A stretch of 8,631 nucleotides of DNA, taken from the NCBI GenBank assembly GCA_016195585.1, contig JACPZJ010000049.1, forward strand, positions 1-8,631, given 5' to 3'. This document shows, one piece after another, positions 1-5,679 of the stretch. The stretch's first letter is position 1. Each line of letters begins with the position of its first letter. The notes below the pieces were generated by a model, which saw only the letters and a program-made list of their open reading frames with translations, ran no database searches and had not been told where the DNA came from. A program made the position numbers and the translations under genes. This DNA comes from Nitrospirota bacterium. Lineage in GTDB: Bacteria > Nitrospirota > CAKKRA01 > 9FT-COMBO-42-15.

Positions 1-877
1 ATTCCTCATCGGTAAATTCAAGCGGCTTGTGCAATACCTCAATAGGAATCTCAATCTTTCCGATATCATGAAAAAGGGCTGCCATGCCGAGGTCAGACAG
101 ATGGGTCTTGGAAAAGCCGAGCCTCTGGCCGAGGGCAATGGCAAGGATGCATACATTAACACAGTGATTATATGTATACTCATCATAATTCTTTATGCTG
201 GTCAGGCCGAGGATGGATATCTCCTCGTGAAGGATAATATCTACAATAGACTGTACAGCCCTTTTTGCCTTTTTGATATTCACTGTCTGGTTTAGCCTTG
301 CATTGCCCATGATCTCCTTAGTAACTGCCACAGCATTGAAATAACTTTTTTTGGCAATCTCCTTTGCGCCCTGCGCCTCGGTAAAGCTGACATCTTCTTT
401 TTCATGTTTTATCTTATCAATATCTACGCCCTTTATGCCGGCATCATCAAGCTGAATCTCTAATGCCTCAAAAACAGCGCCCTTTGCGGCTGTTAAATTT
501 AAAAAGATATGGATAAATTTCCTTAAATCCTTTTGATCTAAATTGCTCTTAAAAATTATTGACCCGATCCCCCTTTTTTTAAGCTCTGCTATTACATAAT
601 TAAAGCTGACAAAGCCCTCAATATCCTGCTTCAATCTTGTATCCTCAAAATAGAGGTAGTCGCCTTTAAGCAGTAATACGGCCTCCTTCTCCTTTGTGAG
701 AACCGGTGTTAGGGTCTTTATAAGATTATCCATGGTATGCAGAAAGGCAACATTGTTAGGGTCGTGCACCTGCGCTGTTTTCAATATGATATAAAACTGG
801 TTTACCAGCGTCCTTCCTGTGCGCGCAAGGTTTTCTATCTGCAGAAAAGAAGATTTTTTCTCACTGCCTTCAGGCAT
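1..877 (-). CDS. HD-GYP domain phosphohydrolase with HEAT-partner N-terminal domain (3' end outside window)
   Basis: The frame is open from an ATG at 877 to the left edge, giving 292 visible codons without the C-terminus. A GGGAGG ribosome binding site lies 4 nt upstream of the ATG. Residues 28-124 form an alpha/beta domain homologous to residues 40-135 of the HEAT protein encoded just upstream. From about 170 the HD-GYP catalytic domain begins: a conserved YNHCVNV segment with His238, then LFHDIGKIEIP with the metal-binding His270-Asp271 pair and Lys274. The GYP motif that gives the subclass its name should fall just past the edge, so it is not seen here. HD-GYP proteins normally hydrolyse cyclic di-GMP, and the HDIGK-x-x-IP spacing fits that subclass better than a generic HD enzyme. 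There is no receiver domain or membrane segment, so it is probably cytosolic. The gene follows the HEAT gene by 13 nt and is surely co-transcribed with it. Family assignment is firm; activity is inferred. Confidence 0.9.
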   Translation of the reverse strand, partial: MPEGSEKKSSFLQIENLARTGRTLVNQFYIILKTAQVHDPNNVAFLHTMDNLIKTLTPVLTKEKEAVLLLKGDYLYFEDTRLKQDIEGFVSFNYVIAELKKRGIGSIIFKSNLDQKDLRKFIHIFLNLTAAKGAVFEALEIQLDDAGIKGVDIDKIKHEKEDVSFTEAQGAKEIAKKSYFNAVAVTKEIMGNARLNQTVNIKKAKRAVQSIVDIILHEEISILGLTSIKNYDEYTYNHCVNVCILAIALGQRLGFSKTHLSDLGMAALFHDIGKIEIPIEVLHKPLEFTDEE

Positions 878-881
878 TTTG

Positions 882-887
882 CCTCCC
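882..887 (-). promoter_or_regulatory. Shine-Dalgarno site of the HD-GYP gene
   Basis: GGGAGG on the minus strand, 4 nt before the ATG at 877, in the 13-nt gap after the HEAT gene stop. It is one of the stronger ribosome binding sites in the window and supports this start for the partial HD-GYP gene. Confidence 0.75.
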
Positions 888-890
888 TGA

Positions 891-2675
891 TTATTGTTTC
901 ACCTGCAATTTTTTTATCTCTGATATTGCCTTGAGCCGGGCCGTCTCAACAATTGAGCCGGGCTTTTCCTTAACGGCCTGAAGAAGATTAAGGGCATCGT
1001 TTGTCCCCGCCTTGCCGAGGCCGAAGGCTGCGCATGCCCTTAGTTCGTCCTGACTTGTACGTTTAAACAACCATGATCTTTTTGTAAGGATGCCTTTTAA
1101 AAATGGAAATATTTCATTGGCGCCAAGTTTTCCAATGGCCTCAAAAAATTCTTTTTTCTCGGTAAAGTCTGCCTTTTTAAAGGCCTCCTGATTGATGTAA
1201 TTTATTAACGGCTCAACAGCCTTTTTGTGATTGAGGGATGCGAGGCTCCTTACTGCATGTATGCGCACCTGACTATCCTTATCATTAAGTGCGGTAAGGA
1301 TTAAATCCTTTGCGGTTTCCCCGCTGATTGAGGCCAGGGATCTTATGCCCTCTATCCTCACACGGGGCTCATCATATTTAAGCGCCCGCTTAAGATGTTC
1401 AATGCTTTTTGTATTATTGACCCTGCCGAGGACATAGGCAATGTTCCTTACAATATACCATCTCTTATCGCTGATCTTTCTTCCTATCAGGTCAATATCA
1501 TCCTTAACCAGCCCTGTTATAACATCACATACAATCCTGCGGATATTGCGATTGTCTATCTCAAGGAGCTCTAACATGGGGATTGCTGAATTTTTATTAA
1601 GAAGGCTGAGGTAGGATGTAAGGGCATTTATATCAATTGCCTGGTTCTTGTTCAGCATATCACCCAATTCCCTTATCCTTACTGCATCGCCCGCCCTGTC
1701 AATAGCGCGGATTACCCTGTTAAGCTCCTCATCAGAAAACTTTTCTCTTGCCCCTGATATCTCGTGCAGGTTCTTAAGCAGCCTTCCTGCCCTTACAAGG
1801 TCGGCTCTGGAGATTAAGAGGTCAATGGCCTTTTCTAATGTGTCAACGACCTCTGAAAAGGCATTAAAATCCCTTTCCATATATAATATCTCATAAAGTA
1901 TATCAATTATTTTAAATGTAAAGGCAGGATTCTCCTCTGCCTCCTTTTCCCTTTTTAACTGTTCTATTTCATCCTCTGTAAGTGTATACACGCTGTATAC
2001 AGGCAGCTCTGGCGCTGGCTGCTGCTTTGGCTTTTCCTCTGTTACCGGCATCCCGCTTTCAGCCTCCAAATGATGCTTTTTAGAGGCATCCATCGCTGGC
2101 TCCTTAACAAATTCAGAAAGTGGCGCCCGCTTTGCCAAATCCTCTGCTGCGCTGCCCTCTCCCTCAGCAGCGGCCTCCTCAATAACAAAATAGGTTATGT
2201 GCTGCAGATTCTTCTCCCAGAGGAGCGTAACCATATCGTCATCAGTTTTTTCAGGGTCAAGATTTGCGTTTAATGCGTCCAAGAATGATAGCAGTTCGCT
2301 ATTGTCTAATCCCTCATGAAAGGTGATCTCCCTTATGCCGTCTGCATAAAGCTTTAAGGCGATATTCTCAAGCCTGTCAGGGTTATCATAGACCTCCGCG
2401 CCATTATAGATGAGCTTGGACTGGGCCAATCTTAATTTGAGGTTCCCGTATTCTGTTATATACGAATCGTATTTTTCCTTTAATAACTCGTTAATGAATT
2501 TTTGGTAGATTGGATTGTTTGAAGGATATATCTTGGAGATCTTTATTGCCTTAGTCAGGGCATCCACGATCTCTTTTACCTTTTGAAGCTCTTCCGGCGG
2601 CACCTTGGTTTCATGGGCAGCAGCGCCGCCTTTCCCGTCGGATTCGGATATTGAGTGTTGAAGGTTCTCAGCCAT
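891..2675 (-). CDS. HEAT-repeat protein, partner of HD-GYP protein
   Basis: A 594-residue soluble protein without signal peptide or membrane segment. Residues 1-27 are low-complexity. Residues 40-135 form a domain whose strands and motifs (PSNNP near 51-55, GIREITF near 113-119, then EGLDNSEL) match the N-terminus of the adjacent HD-GYP protein. Residues 165-250 are an Ala/Glu/Pro-rich linker. Residues 250-345 are helical and unassigned. From about 390 to 590 there are HEAT repeats, clearest in KRWYIVRNIAYVLG, PRVRIEGIRSLAS and SQVRIHAVRSLASL. HEAT arrays are protein-binding scaffolds, so I infer an adaptor that works with the HD-GYP enzyme. No catalytic motif is visible. The ATG has only a weak AAGG 11 nt upstream, and a sigma70-like promoter ends 5 nt before it, so a leaderless transcript or a later start is possible; the conserved domain begins only after residue 30. 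The specific target is unknown. Confidence 0.85.
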   Translation of the reverse strand: MAENLQHSISESDGKGGAAAHETKVPPEELQKVKEIVDALTKAIKISKIYPSNNPIYQKFINELLKEKYDSYITEYGNLKLRLAQSKLIYNGAEVYDNPDRLENIALKLYADGIREITFHEGLDNSELLSFLDALNANLDPEKTDDDMVTLLWEKNLQHITYFVIEEAAAEGEGSAAEDLAKRAPLSEFVKEPAMDASKKHHLEAESGMPVTEEKPKQQPAPELPVYSVYTLTEDEIEQLKREKEAEENPAFTFKIIDILYEILYMERDFNAFSEVVDTLEKAIDLLISRADLVRAGRLLKNLHEISGAREKFSDEELNRVIRAIDRAGDAVRIRELGDMLNKNQAIDINALTSYLSLLNKNSAIPMLELLEIDNRNIRRIVCDVITGLVKDDIDLIGRKISDKRWYIVRNIAYVLGRVNNTKSIEHLKRALKYDEPRVRIEGIRSLASISGETAKDLILTALNDKDSQVRIHAVRSLASLNHKKAVEPLINYINQEAFKKADFTEKKEFFEAIGKLGANEIFPFLKGILTKRSWLFKRTSQDELRACAAFGLGKAGTNDALNLLQAVKEKPGSIVETARLKAISEIKKLQVKQ

Positions 2676-2680
2676 ACATT

Positions 2681-2709
2681 ATTTTACCTTGCTGTTTATG
2701 ATTTGTCAA
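2681..2709 (-). promoter_or_regulatory. Candidate sigma70-type promoter for the HEAT/HD-GYP pair
   Basis: On the minus strand, TTGACA (2709-2704) is followed after exactly 17 nt by TAAAAT (2686-2681). That is a perfect -35 box, an optimal spacer and a 5/6 match to the -10 box. The -10 box ends 5 nt before the HEAT gene ATG, so the predicted transcription start falls on or within one or two bases of the start codon. The 73-nt gap here is one of the few untranslated stretches in the window, a natural place for an internal promoter. It is called from sequence match alone. Confidence 0.5.
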
Positions 2710-2717
2710 ACAAACCT

Positions 2718-2743
2718 GGACTTGACATACCAATGTCAAGCCC
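2718..2743 (-). repeat. Inverted repeat / hairpin between the nuclease and HEAT genes
   Basis: CTTGACAT (2721-2728) and ATGTCAAG (2733-2740) are perfect inverted copies around a 4-nt loop. In minus-strand RNA the stem extends by GG/CC and one G-U wobble to 11 bp. It starts 5 nt after the nuclease gene stop codon. It could be a transcript-end stabiliser, a weak terminator (the sequence after it is only loosely T-rich, GTTTGTTT) or an operator for the promoter just downstream. The role is undecided. Confidence 0.5.
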
Positions 2744-2748
2744 CCGCA

Positions 2749-3336
2749 TCACTGCCTTTCCCTCTCCCACAGGGCATCAAATTTTTTTTTATAGGCCTCG
2801 GATGCCTTTTTGTTTTTTATGAGGACGAGGTTTTCATCATTCCTTGTGTCAGCAGAGGCGGTCCAGTTGAATGAGCCTGTTGCAACTATTTCCTCATCAA
2901 TAATAGCAAACTTGTTGTGCATCAGGCCATCATGATCATGGAGCTTTACAGGGATGCCTTTTTTCCTTAAAAACCCTGCCTTTGAATATTTCTCGTTTCT
3001 TTGGTCGTTATTTAAATACACCCTTACCTCCACCCCTCGTTTCGCAGCATCCACAAGGGCAGTTGAGCTATCTCTGCTTGTAAAGGAATACATTGCTACA
3101 CTTATATTCTTTTTGGAATTTGCAATCAAAGATACGAGCGCATCCTCGCACCTGTCCTCAGGACAGAAATATATCTGCAGGCTGTCACCCTTTATATCTT
3201 CTATATTTGCGCCGGAAGGAGGTTCATTAAAGAGACGGCGAAACTGTATTGCGCCATCTTTTGTATAGGTTGTTATCAGCAGGATAAGCAGTGTAATAAG
3301 AGAGGCGATCAATGCCCACTCCCGCTTTTTAATCAT
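2749..3336 (-). CDS. Membrane-anchored single-HKD phospholipase D-family nuclease
   Basis: A 195-residue protein with an N-terminal hydrophobic anchor at about 8-23 after a short basic stretch (MIKKRE), which puts the catalytic domain outside the cytoplasm. One HKD motif is complete: His140, Lys142 and Asp147 in MHNKFAIID, followed by GSFNW (154-158) and Asn166/Glu168 in RNDENLVLI. The order FCPEDRCE, then VAMYSFTS, then HKD matches the Nuc/mitoPLD-like subgroup, whose single-HKD monomers dimerise to form one active site and cut nucleic acid. Cys58 and Cys63 could pair in an oxidising periplasm. I chose the ATG at 3336, preceded by a GGGGG-rich ribosome binding site and overlapping the rsmI stop by 8 nt; a TTG at 3348 is possible but less likely. 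Coupling to rsmI suggests co-expression, not shared function. Substrate (DNA, RNA or lipid) is not shown by the sequence. Confidence 0.85.
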   Translation of the reverse strand: MIKKREWALIASLITLLILLITTYTKDGAIQFRRLFNEPPSGANIEDIKGDSLQIYFCPEDRCEDALVSLIANSKKNISVAMYSFTSRDSSTALVDAAKRGVEVRVYLNNDQRNEKYSKAGFLRKKGIPVKLHDHDGLMHNKFAIIDEEIVATGSFNWTASADTRNDENLVLIKNKKASEAYKKKFDALWERERQ

Positions 3337-4171
3337 CCGCACCCCCAACCTTCAGGCTCTCCTTGTACGCCTCTTTTTTTGATATGCCAAGCCTTATTGC
3401 AGCTATCCTTGCCGCCTCAGACCTGCTCACACCCTCTTCATTTATGATCCTCTGTATTGCCTCCTTAATGCCCTCTATCTTCTGCTCCGCCTCTCTTTTT
3501 GCACCCTCTAATATTATCGTAACCTCGCCCCGTATTTTTTTATCTTCAAAGGCCTTAATAATTTCTTCAACTGTGCCTCTAACTATCTCCTCATGGATTT
3601 TTGTAAGCTCCCTTGCCGCAGCCATCCTCCTGTTGCCGAGGATGTCATGGATGTCCTTTAATGTTTTAATAAACCTGTGCGGCGCCTCATAAAGAATAAT
3701 TGTCCTTTCTTCTTTTTCAAGTTTTTTAAGATGCTCAATCCTCGCATTTCTTTTTTGCGGGAGAAAACCCTCGAATAGAAACCTGTCTGTCGGAAGGCCG
3801 GAAACAGAGAGGCCGGCAATCACAGCAGAAACGCCCGGCACAGGGACGACCTTAATATTTTCCTCTATCGCCCTTTTTATTAAGTAGTAGCCAGGGTCAG
3901 ATACGCCCGGCGTCCCTGCATCACAGACAAGCGCCGCATCCTTCCCTTCTTTTAATTTTGAGATGAGCGCCTCTGCCTTCTCTTCTTTATTGTGATCATG
4001 GTAGCTTGTCTGGTGCGTCTCAATCTGATAATGGTTCAGCAATTTTTGCGTGTGTCTTGTGTCCTCTGCTGCGATGATGGAAACCTCTTTTAAAACCCTT
4101 ATCGCCCTCTGGGTTATATCCTCAAGATTGCCTATTGGCGTGCTGACTATGTATAGCATCCCCTTTCCCAT
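3329..4171 (-). CDS. rsmI: 16S rRNA (cytidine(1402)-2'-O)-methyltransferase RsmI
   Basis: A 280-residue tetrapyrrole-methylase-fold enzyme that 2'-O-methylates C1402 in the decoding centre of 16S rRNA using S-adenosylmethionine. All family signatures are present and in order: STPIGNLEDIT (10-20), AAEDTR (34-39), CDAGTPGVSDPG (83-94), PVPGVSA (110-116), FEGFLP (133-138), EAPHR (162-166) and AARELTKIHEE (185-195). A basic C-terminal tail of about 60 residues is the usual extension. Length is typical. The start at 4171 lies 2 nt after the gspN stop, with only weak ribosome binding sequence. A second ATG at 4159 (M5) would give the common MLYIV start, but the GGGAAAGGGG before it abuts the codon. 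The gene is embedded downstream of T2SS genes and overlaps the nuclease gene by 8 nt. This housekeeping enzyme is probably a passenger in the operon. Confidence 0.97.
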   Translation of the reverse strand: MGKGMLYIVSTPIGNLEDITQRAIRVLKEVSIIAAEDTRHTQKLLNHYQIETHQTSYHDHNKEEKAEALISKLKEGKDAALVCDAGTPGVSDPGYYLIKRAIEENIKVVPVPGVSAVIAGLSVSGLPTDRFLFEGFLPQKRNARIEHLKKLEKEERTIILYEAPHRFIKTLKDIHDILGNRRMAAARELTKIHEEIVRGTVEEIIKAFEDKKIRGEVTIILEGAKREAEQKIEGIKEAIQRIINEEGVSRSEAARIAAIRLGISKKEAYKESLKVGGADD

Positions 4172-4173
4172 TT

Positions 4174-5103
4174 TCAGCTCAGATTTGGCGTCCTCAGTGT
4201 GCCGCGAATATTGATATTATAAAACCCCTCCCCGTCCTTTGCCTTTCCCATAGAGAAGAAGATTTTATTTTCCTCTTCAAATCTGACGGATGGTTTTATC
4301 CGAACTATGATATTCATTGGGCTGCTGCTTATCTCCCTTGCAAGGATAATATCGCCTGTAACCTGAATATTCAGCTCCCTTCCCTCTAAGGACAGCCTCT
4401 TTATATTCAGCCTCCCGTCATTAATCCTTAGCTCTGATTGGACAGCATCAAAGAAGGTATCCGGGAGTTTAAGGCCGAGGATCTTCAGATTTTTTACAGA
4501 AAGGTTTGCAATATTAAACCGCGCCTCCCCATTGATCTTTTCAAGGTTGAGGCTGCTGCCTGAAAAAATATCAGCGCCTGATGCCGCATCCAGCCTCCCG
4601 CTCATTATGCCTGCTGCATCAACATCATAGAGCCCCTTTAATGCTGTATAGGCGCCTAAATCTATCCCTTTTATGTCACCCTGAATTTTTCTGTCTGTGA
4701 TATTTACTATTGCCTCTCCATTGTATGCCCGGATGTCGCCTTTTACAGCAATCCCCCTTCTGATCAGCCTGAAAAGGCTGAATCGCAGGCCTATATCACC
4801 CTTGAATAACGGAGCGCCTTTTGGATTATCCCTGTGAAAAACCTCCACATCCTTTAGCCATATTCCGTTAAATAAGAGCGGCGTAAGTTTGTTGATGCTT
4901 ACCTTGAGGGCGGATTTAGACTCTGCCTCGTATATCAGCCTCTCCTTCAGCTTGTCGTATGGAAAGAGAAGATAGAGAAACAGAAAAAAGAGAATTGCAA
5001 AATAAAGGAGATAAAGCAGAATACGGGTCAGATTAGATCTGTTTTTAACTGTATTCCATGCTTGAGATAACAACTGTGGAATCAAGTTTTTTAGGGTTAT
5101 CAT
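4174..5103 (-). CDS. gspN: Type II secretion system protein GspN
   Basis: A 309-residue bitopic inner-membrane protein. It has a basic cytoplasmic N-terminus, one long hydrophobic helix at about 27-48, and a beta-rich periplasmic domain of repeated amphipathic strands (for example GDIGLRFSLFRLIRRG and ARFNIANLSVKNLKILG), reminiscent of AsmA/GspN-type folds. The FPYDKLKERLIYEAESKSALKVSI segment after the helix is typical of GspN in delta-proteobacterial and Nitrospirota T2SS operons. GspN is an accessory component not required in all T2SSs; its exact role is poorly defined. The ATG at 5103 overlaps gspM by 59 nt and has no good ribosome binding site, so the true start may be a TTG at 5085 or 5073. 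Any of these keeps the membrane helix. Position after gspM supports the assignment. Confidence 0.85.
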   Translation of the reverse strand: MITLKNLIPQLLSQAWNTVKNRSNLTRILLYLLYFAILFFLFLYLLFPYDKLKERLIYEAESKSALKVSINKLTPLLFNGIWLKDVEVFHRDNPKGAPLFKGDIGLRFSLFRLIRRGIAVKGDIRAYNGEAIVNITDRKIQGDIKGIDLGAYTALKGLYDVDAAGIMSGRLDAASGADIFSGSSLNLEKINGEARFNIANLSVKNLKILGLKLPDTFFDAVQSELRINDGRLNIKRLSLEGRELNIQVTGDIILAREISSSPMNIIVRIKPSVRFEEENKIFFSMGKAKDGEGFYNINIRGTLRTPNLS

Positions 5104-5563
5104 ATCGTGTTTTAATGTTGAGCTTTTTTATCCTCATCGGGTGCGTTGAGCCTTCTGCCATAGTAAGGTAATTAACAAGCTCGTAGAGCGTAATATTTTC
5201 TATCCTTATCTCAATGGTGGTTTCTCTATACCCCTCTGGCGCAGCGGATGATATCTGGGGCTTCATGGAGCTTATACTCTTTCTGATATTTGACCTTAAG
5301 GCAATATTCTCAAGCTCAGAAAGGGCCGAGCCGCTCTTTGCCCTTGCCTTTGCATCAACCTCCTTCATCTTCTCCCTGAGCAGGAGATACTCCTCCTTCA
5401 TGGCCTTTATCTCTGACAGCTCCTTCTCCTTTTTGCCGATCATTGCCTCATGCCTGCTTATCCTTTCCAAAAAGGGTGAGAGTAAAAATTCGTAAGACAG
5501 AAGGAGCGCAGCAATTATCCCGCCTATTATTAAAATCCTTTTTTCCTTTTTTTCTATCTTCAT
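5045..5563 (-). CDS. gspM: Type II secretion system protein GspM
   Basis: A 172-residue inner-membrane protein: short basic N-terminus (MKIEKKEKR), one transmembrane helix at about 10-28, a charged coiled coil at about 35-75 (KKEKELSEIKAMKEEYLL), then a ferredoxin-like periplasmic domain with the TIEIRIENITLYELVNYL pattern near 115-132. This is the GspM/PilO-like architecture. GspM partners GspL in the inner-membrane platform that anchors the secretion ATPase. The ribosome binding site before the ATG is weak, and the 116 nt separating it from gspL hold a multi-hairpin repeat rather than the direct coupling seen elsewhere in this operon. Its 3' end overlaps gspN by 59 nt. Identification rests on architecture and gene order; primary sequence of this family is poorly conserved. 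Confidence 0.87.
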   Translation of the reverse strand: MKIEKKEKRILIIGGIIAALLLSYEFLLSPFLERISRHEAMIGKKEKELSEIKAMKEEYLLLREKMKEVDAKARAKSGSALSELENIALRSNIRKSISSMKPQISSAAPEGYRETTIEIRIENITLYELVNYLTMAEGSTHPMRIKKLNIKTRYDNPKKLDSTVVISSMEYS

Positions 5564-5579
5564 ATCAGATGTCTCTTCA

Positions 5580-5676
5580 GACAGGCGGGACGCCTGTCCT
5601 ACTGGCCATAAACAAGGGGTTGCAACCCCTTGTTGCTTGCTTTACCACAGTAGTAGGACAGCCGTCTCGGCTGTCC
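5580..5676. repeat. REPIN-like multi-hairpin element between gspL and gspM
   Basis: Three hairpins in 97 bp. Left: GACAGGCG (5580-5587) / CGCCTGTC (5591-5598). Centre: a perfect 24-bp palindrome at 5611-5634. Right: GGACAGCCG (5656-5664) / CGGCTGTCC (5668-5676). In addition TGTCCTACT (5595-5603) pairs with AGTAGGACA (5652-5660). Read towards the centre, the two ends are inverted copies of one about 24-nt palindromic unit, 21/24 identical. One G-C stem pair on the left is a C-G pair on the right, so both stems survive. This is the organisation of a REPIN (two REP units in inverted orientation), which is usually moved by a REP-associated Y1 tyrosine transposase encoded elsewhere. It fills nearly all of the gap between gspL and gspM. 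No coding capacity is seen. The REPIN classification is inference from structure. Confidence 0.75.
5611..5634. repeat. Perfect 24-bp palindrome at the centre of the REPIN-like element
   Basis: Each 12-nt half, AACAAGGGGTTG, is the exact reverse complement of the other, with no spacer. It could extrude as a cruciform, form an RNA hairpin in either transcript, or bind a dimeric protein. It is unrelated in sequence to the flanking REP-like arms. Confidence 0.85.
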
Positions 5677-5679
5677 GTT

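Noticed and set aside
29..295. Open frame of 88 codons on the plus strand
   Set aside because: It lies antisense to the HD-GYP gene, whose minus-strand frame encodes a clear HDIGK motif; the plus peptide has no recognisable features.
2718..2743. Rho-independent terminator after the nuclease gene
   Set aside because: The stem is not GC-rich overall and no run of T follows it on the minus strand; kept only as an inverted repeat of unknown role.
3336..3348. TTG at 3348 as the nuclease start
   Set aside because: The ATG at 3336 has a purine-rich G tract at proper distance and a standard short overlap with rsmI.
5580..5676. CRISPR array
   Set aside because: The repeats are inverted, only two related units exist, and there are no regular spacers or cas genes.
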